Positions 1 to 8,437 of a stretch of 64,000 nt of DNA are shown here, one piece after another. Each line of letters opens with the position of its first letter. The first letter of the stretch is position 1. Below the pieces are notes generated by a model. That model was not told the origin of the DNA. It searched no databases and was given only the letters and a program-made list of their open reading frames with translations. This stretch comes from Porphyromonadaceae bacterium UBA7207. Its GTDB lineage: Bacteria; Bacteroidota; Bacteroidia; Bacteroidales; Muribaculaceae. The DNA lies in NCBI GenBank assembly GCA_002490635.1, contig DKUJ01000041.1:1-64000 (forward strand). The letters are read 5' to 3'. Made by a program: the position numbers and the translations under genes.

Positions 1-13
1 GTAGTGGTATGAT

Positions 14-59
14 ACAACACAACGGGCTTGCCGCAAAAGCGGCAAGCCCGTTGTGTTGT
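14..59 (-). terminator. Perfect 21-bp hairpin downstream of the Cys-rich protein gene
   Basis: Positions 14-34 and 39-59 are exact reverse complements around an AAAA loop. The hairpin begins 17 nt past the stop codon of the minus-strand gene at 76-582. There is no clear T-tract on either side, so termination is inferred from the stem strength and position. Confidence 0.65.
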
Positions 60-75
60 TGTGGTTAATGAACGG

Positions 76-582
76 TTATTGGGCTGGAGTGGCAGGCTGG
101 GTCACGCATGCGGGAGTTGTCTGGCACCTTTGCCCCTGGCGTTGATGGCGGCCGGCGGCGACACGGCCGTTGCGGAAGCCGGCACCCTGGCCGCGGCGGT
201 TATTGTTCAGGAAATGGTTTTCCAGAAACTGTATATACTGCTCGGGGGTGAGGATGGTTTTTACGCGGTTGAGGAAGTCGCGGCGGTTGTCGTTGTTCTG
301 GCAGGTGCGGGCTTCGCGGTTCTGGCGTGTCTGCTGGCGGCATTCGTTGCGCAGATTGTTGATGGCGGTCTGCTGCTGCTCGGTGAGTTCGATGCCGGCG
401 AATGCGGGGCATTCGCGCACATTCGCGCACGGCTGGCCGTTGCATACGGTATTGCAGTTGGCGGGCGCGCACTGCGTGTTTTTGCAGTCAGGTGTTGCGC
501 AGTTGGTGGTGGCGGGATTCTGAGCTATGCCGGTGAGTCCGAAACCGGCGGCCACGAGAGTGGCGAGGATAAATTTTTTCAT
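76..582 (-). CDS. Cys-rich secreted protein with a Spy/CpxP-like LTxxQ region
   Basis: This 168-residue protein starts with a clear signal peptide (MKKFILATLVAAGFGLTGIA), so it should act in the periplasm or outside. Residues 28-58 hold seven cysteines (28, 33, 38, 43, 47, 52, 58), and four more lie at 81, 94, 153 and 159. The middle contains two LTxxQ-like turns (LTEQQQ near 66 and LTPEQY near 111) with basic, helical, Asn/Gln/Arg-rich stretches between. That resembles the small Spy/CpxP group of periplasmic stress and metal-responsive proteins, but the similarity is only of pattern. The C-terminus is a low-complexity Gln/Arg/Thr/Pro tail. Function is unknown; metal binding or disulfide-stabilised envelope stress protection are guesses. 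A strong hairpin lies directly downstream. Confidence 0.75.
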   Translation of the reverse strand: MKKFILATLVAAGFGLTGIAQNPATTNCATPDCKNTQCAPANCNTVCNGQPCANVRECPAFAGIELTEQQQTAINNLRNECRQQTRQNREARTCQNNDNRRDFLNRVKTILTPEQYIQFLENHFLNNNRRGQGAGFRNGRVAAGRHQRQGQRCQTTPACVTQPATPAQ

Positions 583-705
583 GCTGTTCTGTTAGATGGT
601 TGTATTGGTTGCGAACCGGACATCCGGTAAATGCTTACAACTATCAGACAACGCGGACAGCCGATAGTTTAGAGGCTTTTTGCCAATATATGTTAAAGCA
701 AGCGG

Positions 706-1746
706 TCAGAGCCGTCGGTAAATGTTTTCCAATGCCTTGGCCACACCGTGCGGAAGATGCGACTCGATGCGTCGACGGGCTTCGTCGCCATGGCGACGGC
801 GGAGTGCAGGGTCGGAAAGATAGCGGTCAATGGCGGCGGCAAGGGCCTGGCGGTCGCCGGCGTCAATCAGAATTCCGTTTGCGTTGTCTTCAATCAGCTC
901 GGTTATTGCACCTGCGCGCGAGGCAATCGAGGGCAGTGCGTAGGCTCCGGCTTCGAGCAGGGTTATGGGCATGCCTTCCACATATGAGGGCAGAACCATT
1001 ACTCCGCCTTCCTGAAGCAGTCGCCGTTTGGCTTCACTGCCTATCCAGCCGAGTTTCCGGACCATGGAGCCAAGTCCCAGACGCTCTGTCTCCGCATCGA
1101 AAAGGGCATCGTCGCCGGCTCCGCCAACGTTGAGCACAAGGCGTCCGCTGTAGCGGCCGCGGCCGGCTGAAAGCGTTTCCAGAAGGTCGAAAATCCCTTT
1201 GTCGCGGCATATTTTGCCAAGGAATATCAGTTGCAGAGGCCCGTTGCTGTTCTGTTTTGCAGGAGGTGTATCAGGGGCCTCAACGATGTTGGGGATAACG
1301 TCGACGGTCGCGCAACCGAGGCTTGTGCTTATGCCGTCTGCCATCGCCGGCGACAGTGCGGCCACGGCATCGTAGTTTCTCAGGATTGCTCCGATCTTTT
1401 CCAGCCCCTCTTTGCGGGCATAGCCGGCGAAATAGCCGCTGTGGATGTGAAAAACAGTACGGTAGCCCAGAGCGCGTGCCCATGCAAGGATGATGCGCTT
1501 GCGCACGAACGACTTTCCGGCAGCGCTGTGGGCATGCAGTATGCGGTATCCCGACAGCCGGAAGAAAGGCAGGCGCACCAGCAGCCATGCAAGCACGAAA
1601 GCACCTGCTATGGTGCCGTGGCGCGAGTTGGTGGCGGCGAAGGCAAAGTCGGGAAAATTGCGGCGATAGGCCGACAGAACCGATGATATTCCGCCTCGGT
1701 CGCCCAGCGCCGGACCTACGGTGAGTACCTTGTATTCAGAGAACAT
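706..1746 (-). CDS. Glycosyltransferase family 4 (GT-B fold)
   Basis: The 346-residue protein has the two Rossmann-like halves of a GT4 glycosyltransferase. The N-terminal half carries a GGISSV loop near residue 18 for the acceptor side and HAHSAAGKS near 90. The C-terminal half has the donor-site pattern IFLGKICRDKGIFDLLE near 175-190 and the conserved SYVEGMPITLLEAGAYALP segment near 255-272, with the EGMP..LLEA glutamate that binds the nucleotide-sugar. It probably adds a sugar to a cell-surface glycan using a nucleotide-sugar donor at the inner face of the membrane. No other glycan-synthesis genes are adjacent, so the acceptor cannot be guessed. It lies 75 nt downstream of the OmpH-like gene, with a hairpin between them. 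Confidence 0.85.
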   Translation of the reverse strand: MFSEYKVLTVGPALGDRGGISSVLSAYRRNFPDFAFAATNSRHGTIAGAFVLAWLLVRLPFFRLSGYRILHAHSAAGKSFVRKRIILAWARALGYRTVFHIHSGYFAGYARKEGLEKIGAILRNYDAVAALSPAMADGISTSLGCATVDVIPNIVEAPDTPPAKQNSNGPLQLIFLGKICRDKGIFDLLETLSAGRGRYSGRLVLNVGGAGDDALFDAETERLGLGSMVRKLGWIGSEAKRRLLQEGGVMVLPSYVEGMPITLLEAGAYALPSIASRAGAITELIEDNANGILIDAGDRQALAAAIDRYLSDPALRRRHGDEARRRIESHLPHGVAKALENIYRRL

Positions 1747-1765
1747 CCTCTTATATAATATACAT

Positions 1766-1795
1766 CGGAAGCCACCGCATATGCGGCGGCTTCCG
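1766..1795 (-). terminator. Hairpin between the OmpH-like and glycosyltransferase genes
   Basis: The arms 1766-1780 and 1781-1795 form a 15-bp inverted repeat with one A/C mismatch. It follows the stop of the minus-strand OmpH-like gene at 1822 and is followed by AT-rich sequence rather than a T-run, so it may attenuate rather than fully stop transcription into the GT4 gene. Confidence 0.5.
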
Positions 1796-1821
1796 TAGGT
1801 GGATGATATGAATGGTGGTTG

Positions 1822-2424
1822 TCAGTTTGCGGCCTGGGTGCTGCTGTCGCTCATGCGGGCGTTGAGGGCGGTGATGATAATGTCGGTCACATCGAGTTCG
1901 GGGTTGAAGTAAACACCCGATTCACGGAACAGGATTGCATCGTAGCCCATAACGGCATTGAGGTCGCGCACGCAGTTCATCACCGAGTCATTGAGACGCT
2001 GCTGGCTGGCGGCCATGGCTGCCTGCAGCTGGGCCTGCTGTGCGCCAAGGCTGCGTTCGGCTTCTTCCTGGGCGCGCTGTAGTGCCATCACATCGTTCTG
2101 GAACGATGCGTCCGAAAGGTAGATGTTGTTCTGGCGTTTGTTCTCTATGTTCTGAGCCTTTGCTTCGAGTTCGCGCTGTTTCTGTGCGCCTTGCTGTTGC
2201 AGGCGGTTCATCATGCGCTGGCCTTCTTCAGTGAGCTGCTGGGCGAGAACGTAGGCACGCATAACTGAATCGGCATCGAAATAGGCTATGCGGCAGCCTG
2301 CAGGAGCCTCTTCGACAGGGGCGGCTGCTGGTGCCGGGGTGTTAGCTTTGTCGCCGCACGAAGCGACAAGCGCTACAAGGGCGCTGGCGAGGATGCTCTT
2401 TACGGCGAGGCTTGTTCGTTTCAT
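1822..2424 (-). CDS. OmpH/Skp-family lipoprotein
   Basis: The 200-residue product has a lipoprotein signal peptide ending in VASC (Cys23), followed by an Ala/Pro-rich linker. The rest matches the OmpH/Skp architecture: a short IAYFDADSVM beta-strand near residue 45, a long charged coiled coil over roughly 60-150 rich in Gln, Glu and Ala, and a returning strand region near 160-190 (VYFNPELDVTDIIITALN). Skp-type proteins hold unfolded outer-membrane proteins in the periplasm. The lipid anchor differs from classical soluble Skp but is common in Bacteroidetes versions. It starts 16 nt downstream of the small membrane-protein gene, so the two are probably co-transcribed. Confidence 0.85.
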   Translation of the reverse strand: MKRTSLAVKSILASALVALVASCGDKANTPAPAAAPVEEAPAGCRIAYFDADSVMRAYVLAQQLTEEGQRMMNRLQQQGAQKQRELEAKAQNIENKRQNNIYLSDASFQNDVMALQRAQEEAERSLGAQQAQLQAAMAASQQRLNDSVMNCVRDLNAVMGYDAILFRESGVYFNPELDVTDIIITALNARMSDSSTQAAN

Positions 2425-2440
2425 CTAATATATGATGGTA

Positions 2441-2629
2441 TTAATGTGACTTTTTCGGTTTTTCAGGTTCTGCGTCGGTTCCATGTGCGCATCCTATTCC
2501 GCGGCTGCGGAAAGCGGCCGAATGGGTATGCCCGGATGGAAAACGCCCGCCGCGTACAAAAAGCACTTTCACGCCAAGAAGTAAGAAGCATATCGCAACA
2601 ATTATTATGGCCAGAATTACTACTTTCAT
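2441..2629 (-). CDS. Small (62-aa) conserved-looking membrane protein
   Basis: The reading frame could be extended upstream, but the ATG at 2629 begins a clean single membrane segment (MKVVILAIIIVAICFLLLGV) and is preceded at 2655-2662 by a -7-like box, so I chose it. After the helix comes a basic segment with GGRFPSGH, then a GIGCAHG motif and a charged tail. The combination of one helix, a GxFPxxH motif and a G(I)xCA motif fits a short Bacteroidales family that I recall only as uncharacterised. His and Cys near the membrane could bind metal, but nothing here proves it. It leads a likely operon with the OmpH-like lipoprotein. Confidence 0.65.
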   Translation of the reverse strand: MKVVILAIIIVAICFLLLGVKVLFVRGGRFPSGHTHSAAFRSRGIGCAHGTDAEPEKPKKSH

Positions 2630-2654
2630 TGCCGTTTTTGAGCGTTTGACGCTG

Positions 2655-2662
2655 CAAATATA
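2655..2662 (-). promoter_or_regulatory. Candidate -7 box for the small membrane-protein gene
   Basis: The minus strand reads TATATTTG, matching TAnnTTTG, 26 nt upstream of the chosen ATG. No good -33 box is seen at the expected distance. Confidence 0.4.
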
Positions 2663-2842
2663 GAAAAAGTAAGCCATTGGTTTGGTACGGGTCGGATTTA
2701 TTTTGTAATTTAGGGGTCGTGGAAGGTTGAATTTGACATTCTTTCACACGGCACAATTTTTTTTATAACCAGGCAGCCCGCCCAACGGTGCAGCCAGCAC
2801 CATAACGCAGAGTCTGCCACAATAGCCCCTTCAGGCCCAGCC

Positions 2843-4297
2843 ATGACTATCAAAGACCTCAAGCCGGCTCTGGTGTTCTCGATTTTCGACCAGATCAACC
2901 AGGTGCCACGTCCTTCCAAAAAGGAAGAAAAAATCCGCCAGTACCTGCTCGACTTCGCCGCCGAGCACAATATCGCCGTCCGCACCGACGCAGTAGGCAA
3001 CGTGGCGATGACTGTGCCTGCGACTCCCGGTTGCGAAAACGCTCCCATGGTGGTGATGCAGTCGCATATGGATATGGTATGCGAAAGCAACGACAAGAAC
3101 TTCGACTTCAACACCCAGCCCATCCGCACAATCATCGACGGCGAATGGCTCCGCGCCGACGGCACGACTCTCGGTGCCGACAACGGCATAGGCATGGCAG
3201 CCTCGCTGGCCGCGCTAATCGACAAGGATCTGGTGCATGGCCCTCTCGAAGCGCTCTTCACCGTCGACGAAGAGACAGGCCTCACCGGCGCCAACAACCT
3301 CGGAGAAGGAATGATCGAAGGTTCCATACTGCTGAACCTCGATTCCGAAGACGATGCCGAGATATTCGTGGGATGCGCCGGCGGTGTGGACACCACCTGC
3401 ACATTCAACTACAAACGCTCCTTCGCCCCCACCGATTTCCATTTCTTCCGTCTTGAAATCAGCGGCGGCCTCGGAGGACACTCCGGAGGCGATATCCACC
3501 TCGGCCGTGCCAATGCCAACAAACTGCTGGCCAGGTTCCTCTACACTCTCAGCCTCGAGCACGAAGTGTCGCTGGCCGAAATCGACGGAGGCAACCTCCG
3601 CAATGCCATTCCCCGCGCCGCACATGCCGTGTTCGGTGTGGATACCGCACGCAAGGAATCCGTCCGCGTGGCTTTCAACAAGTTCGTAGCCGATATCGAG
3701 GTAGAGTACAAGGGCATCGAACCCACTCTCCACTTCGAACTCTCCACCGAGGAACGCCCCGAATATGCAATCGACCTTGACACCACAATGCGCCTGCTCG
3801 AAGCGCTCTACAGCGCTCCCCACGGTGTGGTTTCGATGAGCCGCGACCTCGAAGGACTTGTGGAGACATCCACCAACCTCGCGTCTGTGAAAATGCTTCC
3901 CGACAGCAAGGTGCTGGTCACCACCTCTCAGCGTTCCAGTGTGGAAAGCCGCAAATGGGATATCGCCCGCCAGGTGGAGGCTCTCTTCCGTCTTGCCGGA
4001 GCAGAAGTGACACACGGCGACGGATATCCCGGATGGGCTCCCGACATGAACAGCCGCATAATGCGTATAGCTTCCGATGCATACGAGGAACTCTACGGAG
4101 TGAAACCCGCAATCAAAGCCATCCACGCCGGTCTTGAATGCGGCCTCTTCCGTGCAAAATATCCCCATCTCGACATGGTGTCGTTCGGTCCTACGCTGCG
4201 CGACGTGCATTCGCCCAGCGAGCGCATGCACATTCCGGCTGTGGAACGTTTCTGGGGGCAGCTCACCCGTACGCTCGAAAAAGTGGCCAAAGAATGA
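2843..4297 (+). CDS. pepD: Aminoacyl-histidine dipeptidase (M20 family, PepD)
   Basis: The 484-residue protein is a full-length PepD-type zinc dipeptidase that cleaves Xaa-His and other dipeptides in the cytoplasm. Metal-binding and catalytic residues of the M20 family are visible: H75 and D77 in MQSHMDMV, the bridging D113 in LGADNGIG, the base and ligand pair E143/E144 in TVDEETGLTG, and D167 in LNLDSED. The lid domain occupies roughly residues 185-385 (GGLGGHSGGDIHLGR near 209 is typical), and the catalytic domain resumes with HAGLECGLF near 432. The stop codon overlaps the start of the next gene as ATGA, so the two are translationally coupled. No strong promoter motif was found upstream. 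Confidence 0.95.
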   Translation: MTIKDLKPALVFSIFDQINQVPRPSKKEEKIRQYLLDFAAEHNIAVRTDAVGNVAMTVPATPGCENAPMVVMQSHMDMVCESNDKNFDFNTQPIRTIIDGEWLRADGTTLGADNGIGMAASLAALIDKDLVHGPLEALFTVDEETGLTGANNLGEGMIEGSILLNLDSEDDAEIFVGCAGGVDTTCTFNYKRSFAPTDFHFFRLEISGGLGGHSGGDIHLGRANANKLLARFLYTLSLEHEVSLAEIDGGNLRNAIPRAAHAVFGVDTARKESVRVAFNKFVADIEVEYKGIEPTLHFELSTEERPEYAIDLDTTMRLLEALYSAPHGVVSMSRDLEGLVETSTNLASVKMLPDSKVLVTTSQRSSVESRKWDIARQVEALFRLAGAEVTHGDGYPGWAPDMNSRIMRIASDAYEELYGVKPAIKAIHAGLECGLFRAKYPHLDMVSFGPTLRDVHSPSERMHIPAVERFWGQLTRTLEKVAKE

Positions 4298-5100
4298 TCC
4301 GTAGGCCCGCGCCTGCCAAAGTTACCGCGGTTTCCGCCATCCTGACACTTGCAGTCGGGATGGCGGAGACATCTTGCGGCTCGGCGAAGCATGCCAACGA
4401 CAGCGTACCGCTGATGTTCGGGCAGGAAGAGCCTTCGTTCTATATTGTCGACGGCGACACGCTGTTCTCGGCATTCATTCCGGCGATAAAGCTGCCGCAC
4501 TGCGGGCCGCTCACCTCCGACGACTATAAAGAAATGGCCGACAGTCTTGGAGTGGAAACAGAAGCTCTGCGTGCCGTTGTGGAAATTGAAACCGGAGCCA
4601 CACATGTAGGTTTCCATTCCGACGGTCAGCCGTTGATCAACTTCGACCTGTCGCAGTTCCGCCGCCTCGCCGCACGCCGCGGAATCAACCTCGGCAGATA
4701 CCGCTCCGATTATCCTCAACTGTTCTCTCCCCTCAATATAAGGCGGTACGGCTCCCATCAGGCTGCCCATAGGGCAAGGTTCGACGCAGCCAGACAAATC
4801 GATTCGGTGGCAGCTGTCGAAGCCACTTTCTGGGGCATGTTCCAGATTGGAGGTTTCAACTGGAGGCTTGCCGGAGCATCCGACCTTGACGACTTTGTGC
4901 GCCGTATGTCAACATCGGAGTACGACCAGCTCCTTTTGTTCGCAAATTTTATCCGCAACACCGGCATGGTCAAGCATCTGCGCACAAAAAACTGGGCTTC
5001 TTTCGCCAAGCTCTACAACGGTCCGGGATATGCCAAGCGCGGATACCACACAAGGATGGCCGCCGCCTATCGCCGGATGAAAAGAGAAGGCTGCGACTGA
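4294..5100 (+). CDS. N-acetylmuramidase-like (DUF3380) exported protein
   Basis: I chose the ATG at 4294, which overlaps the pepD stop (ATGA), giving 268 residues; a longer frame exists upstream but lies inside pepD. The N-terminus is hydrophobic (residues 8-24) and ends in AETSCGS, a weak lipobox at Cys28, so this is an exported protein and possibly a lipoprotein. Residues about 75-265 match the DUF3380 muramidase fold: VVEIETGATHVGFHSDGQPL near 95-114, then FWGMFQIGGFNWR near 185, and WASFAKLYNGPGYA near 232, all features of this phage-lysozyme-like family. The usual FERH segment reads FDLS here. It probably cuts cell-wall glycan; coupling to a dipeptidase hints at wall-peptide recycling, which is inference. 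Confidence 0.75.
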   Translation: MIRRPAPAKVTAVSAILTLAVGMAETSCGSAKHANDSVPLMFGQEEPSFYIVDGDTLFSAFIPAIKLPHCGPLTSDDYKEMADSLGVETEALRAVVEIETGATHVGFHSDGQPLINFDLSQFRRLAARRGINLGRYRSDYPQLFSPLNIRRYGSHQAAHRARFDAARQIDSVAAVEATFWGMFQIGGFNWRLAGASDLDDFVRRMSTSEYDQLLLFANFIRNTGMVKHLRTKNWASFAKLYNGPGYAKRGYHTRMAAAYRRMKREGCD

Positions 5101-5149
5101 TTGTTTATTTGCGGCTGATTCCTGATTGCAATATGTGACAAAAGAAAAA

Positions 5150-5171
5150 GAGGTGCTCTCACGAGTACCTC
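5150..5171 (-). terminator. Terminator of sodB
   Basis: Arms 5150-5158 and 5163-5171 pair over 9 bp (one non-Watson-Crick position) around a TCAC loop. On the minus strand the stem is followed by CTTTTTCTTTTG, a good T-rich tract, about 80 nt after the sodB stop. Confidence 0.7.
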
Positions 5172-5252
5172 CCTTTCCATTCATCACATTATGCTATAAT
5201 TTAAAGTGCTTCTGTCGGCTACGGTCGATGAACCACAGGTGCCTGTATATTT

Positions 5253-5828
5253 TCAGTATCTGTTCTCCACCACTTCCCAGTCGACAATGTCCCACAGCTG
5301 GCGAAGAGCGTCGGCACGGCGGTTCTGGTAGTCCAGATAGTAGGCGTGCTCCCAGACATCGAATGTGAGCAGCGGAGTAAGGCCTTCCGTGATGGGATTG
5401 CCGGCGTTAGGCCCCTGGGTTATGAGTAGTTTGCCTTGCTGGTCGCGGGAGAGCCATACCCATCCCGAGCCGAACAGGCCCACGCCTGCATCGACAAATG
5501 CTTCCTTGAACTTTTCGAACGAACCGAAGTCGCGGTCGATTGCCTTGCGCAGATCGCCTTGGGGTTCGCGGCGTCCTTCGGGAGAGAACGAGAAGAAGTA
5601 GAATATATGGTTCCATGCCTGGGACGCGTTGTTGAACAGCGGGCCTTTGGCATGTGCTATCACCTCTTCGAGTTCCATATCCTCGAATTCTGTGCCCTTG
5701 ATCAGGCGGTTGAGGTTGTCGATATATGCTTTCTCGTGCTTTCCGTAATGGAATTCGATGGTGCGGGCGCTTATGGCAGGCTCCAGGGCATCGATTGCAT
5801 AGGGTAGTTCGGGTTGGTTGTAATTCAT
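5253..5828 (-). CDS. sodB: Superoxide dismutase, Fe-type (possibly cambialistic)
   Basis: The ATG at 5828 gives 191 residues, the usual length; an upstream extension is not supported by family length. Metal ligands are in place: H27 (EFHYGKH), H74 (QAWNHIFYF), D157 and H161 (FDVWEHAYYLDY). Gln70 sits before the second ligand in the NNASQAWNH segment, the position used by iron enzymes, so the enzyme is Fe-type and may accept manganese as in other Bacteroidales. It turns superoxide into oxygen and peroxide in the cytoplasm. The gene is single, with its own downstream terminator, and is divergent from rprX. Confidence 0.95.
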   Translation of the reverse strand: MNYNQPELPYAIDALEPAISARTIEFHYGKHEKAYIDNLNRLIKGTEFEDMELEEVIAHAKGPLFNNASQAWNHIFYFFSFSPEGRREPQGDLRKAIDRDFGSFEKFKEAFVDAGVGLFGSGWVWLSRDQQGKLLITQGPNAGNPITEGLTPLLTFDVWEHAYYLDYQNRRADALRQLWDIVDWEVVENRY

Positions 5829-6171
5829 TGTGTCGTTTTTGTTATTTGAAATTCTATTAGATAAACGTCCAGACTCATCCAAGGTTCATCCTGGGGTGGG
5901 TTTTGACAATTGTTAATGCATAAGACAATGCGTTGTTTGTATCACTCTATGGCATTGGCGAGCGCATCCCGAGCGCTGTCATGGTGCTTTTTCGCTGACT
6001 TAAGGAAGTTTAACGTCGCTGCATATTTCAAATTCACATATGTTTGTTAATTTTGGGCGCAAATGTTAAAGCTGCGGTTTCGTTTACACATAGCGTATTT
6101 TCACCGGCTCGCGTCAACATTTCAGATAAGTTAATTGTTAACAAAACATAGGTTAAAGAGAACTCTCTCCA
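5829..6171. other. Intergenic region between sodB and rprX (343 nt)
   Basis: This divergent spacer holds no convincing reading frame or RNA gene. It contains the candidate rprX promoter near 6026-6055. No TAnnTTTG box facing sodB was found, so the sodB promoter is not identified. The last 110 nt form an AT-rich leader ahead of rprX. Confidence 0.6.
6026..6055 (+). promoter_or_regulatory. Candidate rprXY promoter
   Basis: TAATTTTG at 6048-6055 fits the TAnnTTTG -7 box, and TTTC at 6026-6029 lies 18 nt upstream as a near -33 box. A second -7 match, TATGTTTG at 6039-6046, overlaps the spacer. The start point would leave a leader of about 110 nt. Confidence 0.5.
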
Positions 6172-7704
6172 ATGAAAAAATCTACAATATGGATTCTGGC
6201 CGTGGTGATGGCGATTGCCTTCGTCGGGCTTCTCTGTATTCAGATATTCTACATGCGAAATATCGTGCAGATACGGTATGAGCAATTCGCCCAGGGCGTC
6301 CGGCAAAGCCTTGTGGCTGTGTCGATGCGTCTGGAGCAGGACGAGACACGCCATTACCTGCAGGAAGAAGTGGCGCAGGTGCAGGCTTCGTCGCTCTCGG
6401 AGCAGCTGCTGGGCGAGACAATGCCCCGCCAGGAAGGCGTGAAGTATTCCTTCACAACATCGACAGGGCTCGAAGCCGACCTGACAATAAAGGGCAACGT
6501 AAGCGAGATAACCCAGCTCAGGCGTGCCGGAGGTGGCTTGTCGGCACACTACCTGAGTGCCCAGGAAGCATACAGGAACCGGTATCTGTACCAGCGGGGA
6601 CTCCTTGACGACGTGATTCTGAATATAATCACCAAGGCATCGACAAGGCCTGTCTCCGAGCGTGCCGACTCGGCAACCGTGGCCCGATATCTGCGCAGCG
6701 AACTCGACACACTGGGACTTAATGTCCCGTTCGAATTCGCCGTGGCCAACTATGCCGGAACCATACTATACAAGAGTCCCGGTTTTCTTGCCATCCCGAG
6801 CGACCGCGGCAACATGTTCGTGCAGACGCTGTTCCCCAACGACAGCAACGGCCCGGCCAACTACCTAAAAGTGTATTTTCCCACCAAGCAGGACTATATA
6901 TTCTCATCAATATCCTTCATGGTGCCGGCGTTCGCCTTCACATTCATTCTGTTGATAATATTCGTCTACACCATTATCGTGGCCTTCAGGCAGAAGAAAC
7001 TGACCGAGATGAAGAACGATTTCATCAACAACATGACACACGAATTCAAAACGCCCATATCCTCCATAAGCCTGGCGGCACAGATGCTCAACGACCAGAG
7101 CGTGCGCAAGAGTCCCACCATGCTCCAGCAGATATCCACCGTGATAAACGATGAGACAAAACGCCTGCGTTTCCAGGTGGAGAAGGTGCTCCAGATGTCG
7201 ATGTTCGACCGCGGACGCTCGTCGCTGAAAATCGAGGATGTCGATGCCAATGCCGCCATATTCAATATCGTGAACACCTTCAAGCTCAAGGTCGAGAAGT
7301 ACGGCGGTTCCATCGAGGCAAATCTCGATGCCATGAACGCTATCGTGGAAGTCGACGAGATGCATTTCACGAATGTGATATTCAATCTTCTGGACAACGC
7401 AGTCAAGTACCGCTCGCAGGAACGCCCCCTGCGCCTGCAGGTCAACTCGCGCGATATCGGCGAGGACAGCCTCGAAGTCACCGTGGCCGACAACGGCATA
7501 GGCATCCGCCGCGACGACCTCAAGAAGATATTCGAGAAATTCTATCGCGTGAACACCGGCAACCGCCACGACGTGAAAGGATTCGGCCTCGGACTGGCTT
7601 ACGTCCGCAAGATGGTCGACGAACTCGGCGGCACCATCAATGTGGAAAGCGAAATCAATGTAGGAACAAAATTTATAATCATACTCCCACTCTCTAAAAA
7701 CTGA
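6172..7704 (+). CDS. rprX: Sensor histidine kinase RprX
   Basis: The 510-residue kinase has a first membrane helix at about 6-28, an extracytoplasmic sensing region to about 245, and a second helix at about 247-270. The H-box reads NNMTHEFKTPIS with the phospho-accepting H290. The ATPase domain follows with the N-box NLLDNAVKYRS near 407, the G1 box VADNGIGI near 440, the F-box KKIFEKFYRV near 452 and the G2 box GFGLGLAYV near 470. It passes phosphate to the response regulator encoded 5 nt downstream. The sequence and gene order match the Bacteroides rprX-rprY pair. There is no HAMP domain between the second helix and the H-box, which is unusual for kinases generally. Confidence 0.93.
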   Translation: MKKSTIWILAVVMAIAFVGLLCIQIFYMRNIVQIRYEQFAQGVRQSLVAVSMRLEQDETRHYLQEEVAQVQASSLSEQLLGETMPRQEGVKYSFTTSTGLEADLTIKGNVSEITQLRRAGGGLSAHYLSAQEAYRNRYLYQRGLLDDVILNIITKASTRPVSERADSATVARYLRSELDTLGLNVPFEFAVANYAGTILYKSPGFLAIPSDRGNMFVQTLFPNDSNGPANYLKVYFPTKQDYIFSSISFMVPAFAFTFILLIIFVYTIIVAFRQKKLTEMKNDFINNMTHEFKTPISSISLAAQMLNDQSVRKSPTMLQQISTVINDETKRLRFQVEKVLQMSMFDRGRSSLKIEDVDANAAIFNIVNTFKLKVEKYGGSIEANLDAMNAIVEVDEMHFTNVIFNLLDNAVKYRSQERPLRLQVNSRDIGEDSLEVTVADNGIGIRRDDLKKIFEKFYRVNTGNRHDVKGFGLGLAYVRKMVDELGGTINVESEINVGTKFIIILPLSKN

Positions 7705-7709
7705 AAACT

Positions 7710-8411
7710 ATGGAAGACCGCATGAGAATCCTCCTGTGCGAAGACGACGAGAACCTCGGCATGCTTCTGCGCGAGTACCTTCAGGCAAAAGGCTACAACG
7801 CCGACCTCTTCGTCGACGGTGAAAGCGGATACAAGGCTTTCCTTAAAGGAAAATACGACATCTGCGTCCTTGATGTCATGATGCCGAAGAAGGACGGTTT
7901 CACGCTCGCCTCGGAAATCCGCAACGTGAACTCCGAGATACCCATTGTATTCCTTACCGCCAAATCCCTTAAAGACGATATCTTCGAAGGCTTCAAAATC
8001 GGCGCCGACGACTACATCACCAAACCGTTCTCGATGGAAGAGCTCGTGTTCCGTATCGAAGCCATTCTCCGTCGCGTGAAAGGAAAACGCGGCAAGGAGA
8101 TAACGATGTACAAAATCGGCAAATTCACCTTCGACACCCAGAAGCAGACTCTGATTATCGGTGACAAAATCACCAAACTCACCACCAAGGAAAGCGAGCT
8201 GCTGAGCCTCCTGTGCGCACACGTGAACGAAATTCTCGAACGCAACTATGCGCTGAAGACAATCTGGATCGACGACAACTATTTCAACGCCCGCTCAATG
8301 GACGTGTACATCACCAAACTGCGCAAGCATCTCAAGGAAGACCCCGCTATCGAAATCATCAATATCCACGGCAAAGGCTATAAGCTCATCGCCCCGGAGA
8401 ACGAACGGTAA
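7710..8411 (+). CDS. rprY: OmpR-family response regulator RprY
   Basis: The 233-residue regulator has a receiver domain at about 5-120 with the acidic pocket E11/D12/D13, the phosphorylation site D55 in VLDVMMPKKDG, and the conserved FLTAK segment near 85. A winged-helix DNA-binding domain follows at about 132-230, with KLTTKESELLSLLCAH and the recognition region SMDVYITKLRKHLK, ending in GKGYKL. It is the partner of RprX; the start codon lies 5 nt after the rprX stop. Close matching to Bacteroidales RprY in the receiver and the winged helix makes the identification firm. The regulon cannot be read from this window. Confidence 0.95.
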   Translation: MEDRMRILLCEDDENLGMLLREYLQAKGYNADLFVDGESGYKAFLKGKYDICVLDVMMPKKDGFTLASEIRNVNSEIPIVFLTAKSLKDDIFEGFKIGADDYITKPFSMEELVFRIEAILRRVKGKRGKEITMYKIGKFTFDTQKQTLIIGDKITKLTTKESELLSLLCAHVNEILERNYALKTIWIDDNYFNARSMDVYITKLRKHLKEDPAIEIINIHGKGYKLIAPENER

Positions 8412-8437
8412 CGCAGCGGCGGAAACGCCTTCAGCGA

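Noticed and set aside
28..630. Plus-strand frame opposite the Cys-rich gene
   Set aside because: It begins inside the terminator hairpin and lacks a signal or domain, while the minus-strand gene has a signal peptide and a downstream terminator.
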